From: Coptodactyla brooksi
Taxonomy: Eukaryota > Arthropoda > Insecta > Coleoptera > Scarabaeidae
DNA length: 21,535 nt
Direction of reading: 5' to 3'
Assembly: GCA_033557675.1 (NCBI GenBank)
Contig: JAWQRM010000552.1
Span: 1-21,535, forward strand
In this document: positions 8,240 to 16,515 of the stretch, one piece after another
Numbering within the stretch: the first letter of the stretch is position 1
How the letters are laid out: each line of letters begins with the position of its first letter
Made by a program: the position numbers and the translations under genes
The notes under the pieces: generated by a model
Told to the model about the DNA's origin: nothing
The model's database searches: none
What the model saw: the letters and a program-made list of their open reading frames with translations, nothing else

Positions 8240-8983
8240 AACATTTCTTTTAAGTCGTACAGTCGTGATTCTGGTCACGGCGGATCGGAACAAGAGGAAT
8301 CTCCGAGATCTCAAGCTCTTCTTAACGATACAAGACTAAACAACGCCAAGGACACACGCCGACAACCTTTCGTCCCGGTAGAATACAACCAAGCGATAAG
8401 CAACAACCTCCAACCCCAAGAAGTCCACGATTTCGTACACCGCGTCGAATCTCTATCGCACCCGAAACACTTACCGTTACAACACGGTGTTCGCAAAAAA
8501 AACGGTAGCCTGCTCCGAACAACCAGCCCGTGGAATCACACCTATCAAGAAATTCACGATTCTCGCCTACAAAGAGGTTTGATGCCCGAAGACGATCCGG
8601 TATATGAAGAAATAGAAAGGAACGACGTACAGGTTTCGGATATGAGCGATGAAGACGGAAAGCGTCAAAGCGACATGAGTAGACAGTCCTCAAGGTCGTA
8701 CGGCGATCATCGTCCACTAATCCCGTACAGTCCGACCGATAGGGGTTATCAACCGTGCGTCGAGACGCTGCCCAAGCATCAAGCCAAAGATCTAAACAGA
8801 TATCCGAACGACGCGGAACCGTTTCGTTACAATCGCCGAGGAGGTGATGCCGCGGTCGGTAGAGCATTGGCAGCCGTACTAGACGGGGAGACGGTCGTGT
8901 GCCATTTGGAACCGCCGGAGATGTACGGTCGCGAACCGTACCCGCCGCGGACTCTGGTCGTGCCGCAGTATAGTGAAAGTTAG
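8240..8983 (+). CDS. Cirl: latrophilin C-terminal tail exon and stop
   Basis: This last 744-nt coding exon starts after TTTTTTTTTCTCATAG in phase 0 and runs 247 codons to TAG at 8981-8983. It encodes the distal tail: SRDSGHGGSEQEESPRSQ, QPFVPVEYNQAISN, PEDDPVYEEIERNDVQ, RSYGDHRPLIPYSPTDRGY, and ends VVPQYSES. It is charged, Tyr/Pro/Arg-rich and probably disordered. DPVYEEIE is a plausible tyrosine-phosphorylation or SH2-type motif (inference). The end does not look like a classical hydrophobic PDZ ligand, unlike vertebrate latrophilins. Two long minus-strand frames over it are shadows. Confidence 0.9.
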   Translation, partial: NISFKSYSRDSGHGGSEQEESPRSQALLNDTRLNNAKDTRRQPFVPVEYNQAISNNLQPQEVHDFVHRVESLSHPKHLPLQHGVRKKNGSLLRTTSPWNHTYQEIHDSRLQRGLMPEDDPVYEEIERNDVQVSDMSDEDGKRQSDMSRQSSRSYGDHRPLIPYSPTDRGYQPCVETLPKHQAKDLNRYPNDAEPFRYNRRGGDAAVGRALAAVLDGETVVCHLEPPEMYGREPYPPRTLVVPQYSES

Positions 8984-9612
8984 GAAACTGCCGTCATGCA
9001 GGTGCATATCTGTGATCCCTAAATGATCAAACTGTTTTAGGTCATAGTATTTTAAGGCTCACGAAAAAAGTGATAATTTTATAAGATTATAGACTGTTTT
9101 ATCGACTATTTATCGTACAATTAGGTGTAAATCGTTCCGGTCACGTTATTTGTACTATGAGTTTATTTATATCCACAACATAGCCATAATGCATTTATAA
9201 ATATATACAGGTCGGGAGGTGTGCATACAATTATGGAAGTTTTGGATTTGGACAAAAAGTTAATTTTTTTCCTTTTATTTATTTCTTTTTTATCCAAACC
9301 CCAAAATAGAGAAGATGATTCTATGATGGGTTCCGTAATTGTACGTGTATTTTTTAATGATATATTTATAAATTACAACATGACTATATTGAATGTACGA
9401 ATAAGCTCGTTGTATATTCATTTTACTCCTTTCGTTATTCTATATCCCTCCACTGTTATGTAAGACGCAAATAATTTACGGAACAAATAATCGCTTCTTA
9501 TTGCAGTTTTTTTTTAATTTTTTTATAAATACAACTTTTAAAATACTATTTTTTTCTTATTCGACTCCTCCCATTATTTATTGAAATGTAAACGCTAAGT
9601 GGAGGAGTTAAT

Positions 9613-9620
9613 TGTAAATA
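9613..9620 (+). promoter_or_regulatory. Pumilio response element candidate 1
   Basis: TGTAAATA matches the UGUANAUA consensus bound by Pumilio/PUF repressors in 3' UTRs. Confidence 0.4.
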
Positions 9621-9683
9621 ATTTTATCTGGGACATCTATTATGTTTGAAATTTATTGTCGTAAACTTGGTTTGCACGGTATT

Positions 9684-9691
9684 TGTAAATA
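9684..9691 (+). promoter_or_regulatory. Pumilio response element candidate 2
   Basis: TGTAAATA, 63 nt after the first site. Confidence 0.4.
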
Positions 9692-9762
9692 TAACATCAT
9701 TATACTATGAGCTGTTGCGCTAGGACGTTATCGGTCAAACGTCTTCTCTGTCATAAACTATA

Positions 9763-9791
9763 TATAATATACATATATATATATATATATA
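9763..9791 (+). repeat. (AT)n microsatellite
   Basis: An almost pure AT dinucleotide run inside the putative Cirl 3' UTR. Confidence 0.8.
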
Positions 9792-10078
9792 GGTAAAACT
9801 TTTAAATCATTCCGCACGACCGTTTATGCGATAAGTCTTAACCGCAACCCTCCAATATACTATTGTGTTTACCGTCTACGTGTTACGTAACTTCACTTCA
9901 AAAAGAAAAAACGTATTTCCGATATGCCGACTTATTTATCCAGCTAATCTTATAAATCAGTCGGTGTATTTATACGACCGTATAATCCCGCATTGTCCTC
10001 TTTTAACAGCAATTTCAAATGTTCAACTTTTGAAAACATTGCTAAATAGTAAAAGGAAACTGTTATTACGTTAATTAT

Positions 10079-10086
10079 TGTACATA
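10079..10086 (+). promoter_or_regulatory. Pumilio response element candidate 3
   Basis: TGTACATA matches UGUANAUA and lies shortly before the first poly(A) signal. Confidence 0.4.
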
Positions 10087-10132
10087 TTGTATAGTGCTTT
10101 GTACATGTTGATTAATGGTATAATTAGTCAGG

Positions 10133-10223
10133 AATAAATTGTTATTGCTACGACAGCATTAGCACACACCATAATGAAAATGTATTAAATCTAAATATTG
10201 AATCACAAAGTCTGACCAATAAA
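10133..10223 (+). terminator. tandem poly(A) signals of Cirl
   Basis: AATAAA occurs at 10133-10138 and again at 10218-10223, the latter followed by a T-rich stretch (TTGTTTTATTTTTTT near 10245-10260). They are the best candidates for Cirl transcript ends, about 1.2 kb after the stop. Confidence 0.55.
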
Positions 10224-10249
10224 TTTAATTTTCTCGTAGAACTGCTTGT

Positions 10250-10534
10250 TTTATTTTTTTACCAAATAATATTAAGAAAAAGAATAAAGCAGTCAGTATT
10301 GCAGGGAAAGTGACTATTTTTACAGAAGATTCGCTCTTAACGGGTTGATTTACACTGTACTATGCTTTCAAAGAAACGTTGCAAATTTCAACCTTGGGAT
10401 GCGCCCTACTCTGGAACCAGTATTACGTAATAGTGGTTAGAAATGTTAAAATGTAGATAACAAGGCACACAGATTAGTGTAGGGAAATACTATCAAAGGT
10501 ACTGTCAGAGTATCCAATAAAAAAGTGCAGGGGG
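10250..10534. other. intergenic, nothing recognised
   Basis: Between the Cirl poly(A) signals and the retrotransposon relic. No ORF, repeat or RNA gene could be recognised. Confidence 0.5.
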
Positions 10535-10815
10535 GTACAAAAGACTAGGGTAGCCAGATTTAGGTGTGAAAATTAAAAGAGGGTCAATATGAACTGGATG
10601 GGGATGAAGAGAGGAAATGAAGATTCTGCAGACAGGAGTGGAAGACATTAGAACACATATTGAGGGAGTGTGATGAACTGATGGGGGACGAGCAGGATTG
10701 GTGGGAAATGCTGAACAAAGGGGAGGGGGCAGGAACTGGATGGGAAGGGTGATGGACAGAAGAACGTAGTGGAGAAGGCAAAAACCAAATGCACCAAAAG
10801 GAAAACAAATAAAAC
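10535..10815 (+). mobile_element. relic of the 3' end of a non-LTR retrotransposon
   Basis: Plus-strand translation gives VARFRCEN, then ELDGDEERK, RFCRQEWKTLEHILRECDEL and EQDWWEMLNK. This matches the C-terminal tail of insect non-LTR retrotransposon ORF2 proteins, which ends in a CxxC...H...C zinc-knuckle-like motif. The first Cys codon is TGA instead of TGC, there is a stop in the segment before it and one after (GWEG then TGA), so the copy is dead. No reverse transcriptase core is present, typical of a 5'-truncated insertion. An A-rich tail (AAAACAAATAAAA) follows at about 10801. Confidence 0.65.
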
Positions 10816-10867
10816 GTTAGTTAATTTACACTAAGGTTTTTCAAGAAACTTCACCTAAAAACATAAA

Positions 10868-11640
10868 TACGGATTTGGCATCATCAGGAGCGATAAAAGC
10901 CCTTGTTACAAAGCCAAAGGTTCTAAACTCTTGACGTTATCCAATAACTATTACTTAGGTCGTGCAAAGCGAGCTTCATCATATTGATCTTCCAACATGT
11001 CTGTGGTCCTGATAGAAAATCTGAGCACACGACTGATGCGTATCAGGAACAAATGAATATTTAGGAGGAGGTGCATCAGGGGTAGCAAAACTATAGTATC
11101 GTGTAATTCAAGCTTTGCATATAGACCTTATTATTCAAATTCATATTAAGACCATCGATGTCATCAGGAGTAACAAAAGTATTAGCGGCGTCTGTTCAAA
11201 TTCGTATTAGGAGCACATTAGGTTTAGGAGGTGCATCAGAAATAACAAAGTGTTGTCGTTTTAGCTTTGCATTTACCTTCTCGATTTTCTGGGATGCTGA
11301 TAGGAATTTAAGTTGCTCCGTGAAGTTTAAAATCGCTAAGACAACAAGACTCCATCCACAATTCTACGAATATTGCTACATGAGATCGTCCATCTTTTTA
11401 AACTCATAAACAATTTTTTGTACCAACTTCTTGAGTACCTACATCAGATTCCAAATCATTTGGACTCTTCCTATTCTCACCTCTGAAGTTGATTTCGGAA
11501 CCTTTGGCTTAGTAACAAAGTCAGTAACAATGTCACCACTACACCAAAAACCAAAAAATTAATGTTTTTTGGTTACTTTTTTCGTGAGCGATGAAAGGCA
11601 GGCCCGTCTTTCGTTGCTTCTGATGATGCTAACTTGGATC
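10868..11640. repeat. decayed direct and inverted repeat region
   Basis: Short related units recur: TCATCAGGAG at 10881 and 11161, GTGCATCAG at 11071 and 11231 each followed by an AACAAA/GCAAA-type block and AGCTTTGCAT. The segment 10901-10922 (TTGTTACAAAGCCAAAGGTT core) recurs reverse-complemented at 11499-11520, and the block at 10870-10893 recurs inverted near 11609-11632. A perfect 10-bp inverted repeat (11549-11558 / 11565-11574) lies inside. Conceptual translations show recurring VTKPKV and TPDD-like strings broken by stops. It looks like an old, internally repetitive, partly palindromic element; the class is unknown. Confidence 0.45.
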
Positions 11641-11780
11641 ATCTTCTTAGAAGGTTATGCAATTATAATAAAAATAAGATATGAAATAAAAAATTACAAA
11701 ATATTCTCGATTTCAAAAAGATATAATTTTAAATATAATCCATACAGAAAAGGTAACGTAAAATTTAAAGTATAGTAGTG

Positions 11781-11786
11781 TTTATT
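11781..11786 (-). terminator. tacc: poly(A) signal of tacc
   Basis: AATAAA on the minus strand, about 20 nt past the TAA stop at 11807-11809. It implies a very short 3' UTR for this gene and a convergent arrangement with Cirl. Confidence 0.55.
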
Positions 11787-11806
11787 TCGTTTAATTTGTC
11801 CCTAAT

Positions 11807-11984
11807 TTACTTTGACTTAGTTATTTGATCTAACAACCTCGTTAAATCCTCGCACTCTGTAGTTTTCTGTGCTAAACTTGTTTCGACAGACTTCAGTTTG
11901 ATTTCCAACATTTTATTCAAAGCAACCGCCTTGGTTACTTCTCCTTGATATTTTTGACGTTCTAATGCGACTTGAGCATTACAT
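11807..11984 (-). CDS. tacc: TACC coiled-coil domain, last exon
   Basis: The terminal exon encodes about 58 residues: CNAQVALERQKYQGEVTKAV, LNKMLEIKLKSVETSLAQKT and ECEDLTRLLDQITK, then TAA. The closing pattern (L...SLE..L.QKT.E.EELT.I.D.LI) is characteristic of the C-terminus of TACC-family proteins, which bind microtubule polymerases of the XMAP215/Msps family at centrosomes and spindles. Heptad spacing of hydrophobic residues is clear. It is entered in phase 2 after TTTGTAG; the upstream intron (58 bp) appears to be GC-AG. Confidence 0.82.
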
Positions 11985-12042
11985 CTACAAATATATTAAT
12001 TAAATTATCATACAGATACCATAAACCACTTTGATGACTCGC

Positions 12043-12192
12043 TTTGTAAGGCATTCAACCATTTCCTTCATCGTATCCATTTTTATTTTTTCAAAATCAC
12101 CAATAATGTTTTCCAATTCCGCTACCTGCTGCTTTAATACTTTTTCGTTGGCACGGTAACCCACCACAATGGTTTTCAAATGTTCATACTTC
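12043..12192 (-). CDS. tacc: TACC coiled-coil domain, penultimate exon
   Basis: This 150-nt exon encodes KYEHLKTIVVGYRANEKVLK, QQVAELENIIGDFEKIK and MKEMVECLTK. The string YE.LK....GY.ANE.VLK is the most diagnostic block of the TACC domain (compare the GxKxNEExLKKC block of other TACC proteins). The acceptor is AATCACAG. In frame there is no GT donor with the phase needed by the next exon, but AAA|GCGAGT at 12042-12037 gives exactly phase 2, so a GC-AG intron is proposed. Confidence 0.82.
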
Positions 12193-12250
12193 CTGTGATT
12201 AAAGAATCGTTATATTGCATAGCCTGTAAGTAGCCACTTATTTAACTCAC

Positions 12251-12334
12251 TCATGGACGTCAGAAAATGCCACTTCTAACGTCCCCAGGTGTTTTTGCAA
12301 CCTTGCCCGTTCCAAATTAGCTTCACATTGATTC
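12251..12334 (-). CDS. tacc: TACC coiled-coil domain, first recognised exon
   Basis: An 84-nt exon in phase 2, out phase 2, encoding NQCEANLERARLQKHLGTLE and VAFSDVHE, which continues directly into KYEHLK. It corresponds to the segment just before the diagnostic block in TACC domains. The acceptor is TTATGTAG and the donor is GA|GTGAGT. The roughly 60 residues that normally begin the domain are not encoded in the next exon upstream. Confidence 0.75.
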
Positions 12335-13082
12335 CTACATAAAATATTATATTATATAAAAAAAATTTGAGTTTTTTGTTCATTAGTTTTACTGCCAATG
12401 TTAATTACCTATTTTATTATTATTTTTTTATTACTTTCTCTTAAGAGAAAATATTGCATTCGCAAAAAAAATCAATGTCGATATTTTGATGGATCTTGGC
12501 GAATTAGGCTATTTGTAGTCTGTCTATGCTATATTTGATGGTTGGTCTGTCCGTCCATCCGTCCGTCCGTCTGTCTGTCCGTCTGTAAGTCGTTTTTAGA
12601 CTGCCACATTAGACTGATTAAAACAATACTTTACATACAAACTAATTATTATATGATCTGGTCACAATAAGGATTTTGTAAAAATTGTACATATGGTTGA
12701 GGTACTTAACCTAAAAGTTTTTTGATTTTTCTACAACTTTTTGTAACAAAATATATTTTTGTAATCTACATAAAATTGCGAGTAAAAAAACACAAGGATA
12801 GTATATGCTTAAAGTCAACAGTCCCCGAATTATAAGCATAATTAATAATAAGAACAGTCCTACGGGGCAAGAGAATATTTCCTTCTTAATCTCGGGTATT
12901 GCTCTCTTTAGAAAAAATTGTTTCAAATAGAAATTACATGGCATCGAACTCTTCACAATTTGGAACTATTTTAGAATATACAGGATGTTCGGATTTAAAT
13001 CAGGGTCGGCGTAAGACAAAGTCATGTGTGATGTCACATCTGCTAGTTATTTCGTTCTGATTGGAAGTTCGACTAAACTTAC
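12335..13082. other. tacc: tacc intron with simple repeat and possible transposon end
   Basis: No coiled-coil exon is seen, although one is expected for the start of the TACC domain. It contains a GTCC/GTCT tetranucleotide repeat (12545-12586). Near 12970-12995 ATACAGGATGTTCGG resembles the termini of some insect DNA transposons, which is a weak hint only. Confidence 0.5.
12545..12586 (+). repeat. (GTCC/GTCT)n tetranucleotide repeat
   Basis: About ten tandem GTCC/GTCT/ATCC units. Confidence 0.9.
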
Positions 13083-13307
13083 GGTGATTGCAAATTCTGT
13101 GCGTCATTTCTAACAGACGGAGGCACGGCAACTTCAGGTTGTTTTATTTCGTCGCATTGCGTGGATGAGTCCCTATATTCAATTTTTTTAACATTAAAAT
13201 TGGTGGCATCCAAAGATGTCGCTTGCAGTTGCTGTGGGCTTAATTTTTCGATTTTCGTTTGAATCAAAGAGGGAGTTAACATGGCTTTCGCTTCATTTGC
13301 TGATAGA
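13083..13307 (-). CDS. tacc: tacc exon between repeat array and coiled coil
   Basis: A 225-nt exon, phase 2 in and out, encoding LSANEAKAMLTPSLIQTKIE, KLSPQQLQATSLDATNF, then RDSSTQCDEIKQPEVAVPPS and NDAQNLQSP. It is polar and non-repetitive and not homologous to the array exons. The acceptor is ATTTTGTAG and the donor CC|GTAAGT; the intron to the next upstream exon is only 51 bp. Phases fit both neighbours. Function of this linker is unknown. Confidence 0.7.
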
Positions 13308-13358
13308 CTACAAAATTAATGCTAAATAGATCACTTAGTTTGAATTAATTCTACTTAC

Positions 13359-13553
13359 GTTTTAGATTGTTTGGATACATTTTCTACTTCAGCTAACATT
13401 TTAGTTTGAGAACAATTTTCAGAATCCTGTTTTTCAATTTCATCGCAAGTATTATCTGGTAAAGGAAGGTTTCCACTTATCCGACCCACGTTTTCGGAAT
13501 CATCCCGCGGGCTGCACGACTTTGACTTTAGTTCCATAACATTTTTTACACGA
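13359..13553 (-). CDS. tacc: tacc array exon 10, divergent and probably ancestral
   Basis: A 195-nt exon, phase 2-2, encoding SRVKNVMELKSKSCSPRDD, ENVGRISGNLPLPDNT, then QTKMLAEVENVSKQSKT. It keeps the array plan (K.V.ELK..SC....D.ENV....LPL....) but is the most diverged copy and the nearest to the unique exon, so it may be the founder. Acceptor GAATTCTAG, donor AC|GTAAGT. Confidence 0.72.
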
Positions 13554-13675
13554 CTAGAATTCAGTTCCGTTAACTTATAAATAATTAACTTAATTATTGT
13601 CAAGGTAAGAGAAAATAATAAAATTGGAAAAATTTATTATTATTATTAATCATTGTTTTAATTAATTTTACTTAC

Positions 13676-13843
13676 ATTTCACCTTGCTTGGGTAAATTCT
13701 CTATTTTGGCAACAGGTTTTGTTTTAGGGGTCGGTTCTTTAATTTCATTGAAAGTACAACCTAGCAACGGAAGGTGTTTATTTATCACACCTAAATTTTC
13801 CGTACCTTTCGTAAATCCACAGGACTTCGGATTTTGAAAAGGA
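13676..13843 (-). CDS. tacc: tacc array exon 9, type B
   Basis: A 168-nt exon, phase 2-2, encoding PFQNPKSCGFTKGTENLGVI, NKHLPLLGCTFNEIKE and VAKIENLPKQGE. It is shorter than the A type through small in-frame deletions. Acceptor TTATTCCAG, donor AT|GTAAGT, both intact. Confidence 0.72.
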
Positions 13844-13939
13844 CTGGAATAAATATTCAGTTAAATATTTTCTTTTTATATCTTCATGGTAAGAGAAAGT
13901 ATGAATGAAATAGGGAAGATTTATTATTATTATTATTAG

Positions 13940-14106
13940 GTAAATACTCTACTTCAACAATAACTTGAGATTGGGAAGAATTTTTAAGGGTCCGTTCTTT
14001 AACTTTATTGATGGTAGAGTCTAGCAATGGAAGGCCTGTACCCACGTTTTCTCTATGTTCCGACAATTCGCACGACCTAAGCTTTAGTTCGATATTTTTT
14101 AAAGCT
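13940..14106 (-). pseudogene. tacc: tacc array exon 8, type A, donor lost
   Basis: Encodes ALKNIELKLRSCELSEHREN, GLPLLDSTINKVKERTLKN and VIVEVEYLP, and then runs into a pure (AAT)n tract instead of the usual end and GTAAGT donor. A deletion between the exon's 3' end and the adjacent trinucleotide run removed about 20 nt of exon, the donor and some intron. Reading on ends at a stop near 13884. If included it would truncate the protein, so it is probably skipped. Confidence 0.65.
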
Positions 14107-14275
14107 CTAGAATTCTTCATTTGTATAGCTTATAAATAATCAACAAATTGTTGTTATTAAATAGATTAACCACTAAAATACTCTTTCTTTATATCTTCAA
14201 AGTGACAGAAAGTAAAAATGATGTAGGGAAGATTTATTATTATTATTAAATATTCCCTGAATTAATTCTACTTAC

Positions 14276-14458
14276 ATTTCATTTTGTTCTGGTAAATTCC
14301 CTACTTTGGTCACAACTTTAGTTTCAGGGGTCTGTTCTGTAATTTCATTAAATGTACAAGCTATCAAGGGAAAGTCTTTATTGATCACAGCTATATTTTC
14401 CATATCCTCCGGAAATCCACATGACCTCGGCTTTAATTCCATAACGTTTTTGAAACAA
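14276..14458 (-). CDS. tacc: tacc array exon 7, type B
   Basis: A 183-nt phase 2-2 exon encoding CFKNVMELKPRSCGFPEDME, AVINKDFPLIACTFNEITEQ and VVTKVGNLPEQNE. Splice sites TTATTCCAG and AT|GTAAGT are intact. Its first half (NVMELK) resembles the divergent exon 10, supporting common origin. Confidence 0.72.
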
Positions 14459-14626
14459 CTGGAATAAATATTTAGTTCAATTAGGTTATAGATAATTAAA
14501 AAATTGTAGATATTAAACAGACTAATCTCAAAAATACTTTCATTTTATATCTTCCGGGTAAGAGAAAGTAAAAATTAAATTAGATAATGTTTATTCTTAA
14601 TGATTATTTAAATTAATTCAACTTAC

Positions 14627-14809
14627 ATTTCAGTTTGTTCGGGTAAATTCGCTACTTCAGCAATATCTGCAGTTTGGGAAGAATTTTTAGGATTTCGTTC
14701 TTTAACTTTGTTAAAGGTAGAATCTAGCAACTGAAGGTTCGTTCCTCCACTTTCCGTATCTTTCGACAATCCGCGTGACTGAGGCTGTAGGTCCATATTT
14801 TTTAAAGCC
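14627..14809 (-). CDS. tacc: tacc array exon 6, type A
   Basis: A 183-nt phase 2-2 exon encoding ALKNMDLQPQSRGLSKDTES, LQLLDSTFNKVKERNPKN and DIAEVANLPEQTE. Acceptor TTATTCTAG and donor AT|GTAAGT are intact. Confidence 0.72.
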
Positions 14810-14982
14810 CTAGAATAAATATTTATTTCTATTAGTACATAAATAATTAACAAATTATTGTTTTTAAATGTACTAATCACTAAAATACTTCCTCTTTATA
14901 CCTTCAGGGTAAAAGATGGTAAAAATTAAATTGGTAAACTTTATTATTATTACTAATCATTGTTTGTATTAATCCTACTTAC

Positions 14983-15149
14983 TTCTCACTTTGTTTGGGT
15001 AAATTCCCTACTTCGACAACAACTTTAGTTTCAGGGGTCCATTCTTTAATTTCATTAAAAGTATAAACTAGCAACAGAAGGTCTTTATTTATCACACCCA
15101 CATATACCGTACCTTTCGAAAATCTGCACAACTGCGGAGTTTTGAAAGG
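14983..15149 (-). pseudogene. tacc: tacc array exon 5, type B, acceptor lost
   Basis: The frame is open (PFKTPQLCRFSKGTVYVGVI, NKDLLLLVYTFNEIKEW, VVVEVGNLPKQSE) and the donor is good (AA|GTAAGT), but the acceptor reads TTATTCCAAC with no AG where the other copies have CTAG or CCAG. A downstream AG (TTGTGCAG, exon start 15123) would give a 141-nt exon with the correct phase, so a shortened exon is still possible. Confidence 0.6.
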
Positions 15150-15316
15150 GTTGGAATAAATATTTAATTATCTTATAAACAATTAACAAGTTATTAATAC
15201 TAAACAGAATAATCCCTAAAACAGTTTGTTTACATCTTCATGGTAAGAAAAAGTAAGAATGAAGTAGGGAAACTTTATTATTGTTATTAATCAGTGTTTC
15301 AATTCATTCCACTTAC

Positions 15317-15499
15317 ATTTCACATTGTTCGGGTAAATTCTCTGCTTCGGTTACAATTTCAGGTTGGGTAGAATTTATAGGAATCCCTTCTTTAATTTTA
15401 TTGAAAGTAGAATCTAGCAATGGAAAGTCTGTTTCTACATTTTCCGCATTTTCCGACAATCCGCAAGACTGGGGCTTTAGTTCCACATTCTTTAAAGCC
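15317..15499 (-). CDS. tacc: tacc array exon 4, type A
   Basis: A 183-nt phase 2-2 exon encoding ALKNVELKPQSCGLSENAEN, FPLLDSTFNKIKEGIPIN and IVTEAENLPEQCE. Splice sites intact. The intron downstream on the minus strand leads to the B-type copy at 14983. Confidence 0.73.
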
Positions 15500-15731
15500 C
15501 TAGAATAAATATTTAATTCGATTAGCCCATAAATAATTAACAAATTATTGTTCTTAAACACAGTAATCACTAAATTATTTAATTATCTTGTAAAGAATTA
15601 ACAAGTTATTGATAAGAAACAGAATAACCGCTAAAATATTTTGTTTAAGTCTTCATGGTAAGAAAAAGTAAGAATGAAGTGGCGAAAATTTCTTATTCTT
15701 ATTAATCACTGTTTGAATTCATTCTACTTAC

Positions 15732-15914
15732 GTTTCACATTGTTCGAGTACATTCTCTACTTCAGTTACAACTTCAGTGTGGGAAGAAGTTTTAGGGATC
15801 TGTTCTTTAATTTTGTTGAAGGTAGAATCTAACAACGCAAGGTCCGTTCCTACATTTTCCGCATCTTCCGACAATCCGCAAGACTGGGGCTTTAGTTCCA
15901 CATTCTTTAAAGCC
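15732..15914 (-). CDS. tacc: tacc array exon 3, type A
   Basis: A 183-nt phase 2-2 exon encoding ALKNVELKPQSCGLSEDAEN, LALLDSTFNKIKEQIPKT and VVTEVENVLEQCE, nearly identical to exon 4 over its first 20 codons, so a recent duplicate. The 232-nt gap to exon 4 contains a B-type intron block (about 15565-15665), evidence that a B exon once stood between them. Confidence 0.73.
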
Positions 15915-16054
15915 CTAGAATAAATATTTAATACGATTAGCTCATAAATAATATTGTTCTTAAACACACTAAAACACTTTCTTTGTATCTTCAGGGTAAG
16001 AGAACATAACAATTAAATTGGGAAGCTTTATTATTATTAATCATTGTTTAATGT

Positions 16055-16092
16055 AATTCCACTCTTTGGATTCCTCTCGCTTTGTTCTTTTG
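16055..16092 (-). pseudogene. tacc: remnant of a further array unit
   Basis: CCACTCTTTGG...CTCGCTTTGTTCTTTTGAG on the plus strand resembles the donor end of an array exon (CCACTTACATTTCACTTTGTTC) followed by the shared GAATGAAGTAGGGA intron block. The donor is destroyed and the rest of the exon is missing, so this is the stump of a lost copy. Confidence 0.45.
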
Positions 16093-16157
16093 AGAAGAAT
16101 GAAGTAGGGAAAATTTATTATTATTATTTAATAATTCTTTGAATTCTTTCCACTTAC

Positions 16158-16340
16158 ATTTCACTTTGTTCAGGTAAATTCTCTACTTCAGTAACAACTT
16201 CAGTTTGGGAAGAATTTTTAGGGATCCGTTCTTTAATTTTGTTGAAGGCAGAATCTAGCAAGGGAAGGTCCATTCTTATATTTTGTCCATCTTCCGACAA
16301 TCCGCAAGAGTGGGGCTTTAGTTCTACATTTTTTAAAGCC
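16158..16340 (-). CDS. tacc: tacc array exon 2, type A
   Basis: A 183-nt phase 2-2 exon encoding ALKNVELKPHSCGLSEDGQN, LPLLDSAFNKIKERIPKN and VVTEVENLPEQSE. Splice sites TTATTCTAG and AT|GTAAGT intact. Confidence 0.73.
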
Positions 16341-16515
16341 CTAGAATAAATGTTTAGTTCGATTAGCTCATGAATAATCAACAAATTATTGATATTAAAT
16401 GGGCTAGTTGCTAGAACACTTTCTCTTTATATCTTCAAAGCACGAGAGAGTAAAAATGAAATTGGGAAAGTTTATTAATTAATTATTAATAATCGTATGA
16501 ATTAATTTTACTTAC

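Larger units (their letters stand above)
8984..10245 (+). other. Cirl: probable Cirl 3' UTR
   Basis: AT-rich non-coding sequence from the stop to a pair of poly(A) signals. It contains an (AT)n microsatellite at about 9763-9791, ATTTA-type motifs, and three UGUANAUA Pumilio-type sites (9613-9620, 9684-9691, 10079-10086). Short open frames here have no family resemblance and are taken as chance. Confidence 0.6.

Noticed and set aside
8322..8867. 181-codon open frame on the minus strand
   Set aside because: It lies wholly antisense to the last Cirl exon, has Arg/Cys-rich composition from the codon bias of the other strand and no family resemblance.
9221..9463. 80-codon open frame after Cirl
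   Set aside because: AT-rich sequence within the probable 3' UTR; no recognisable domain and no splice signals.
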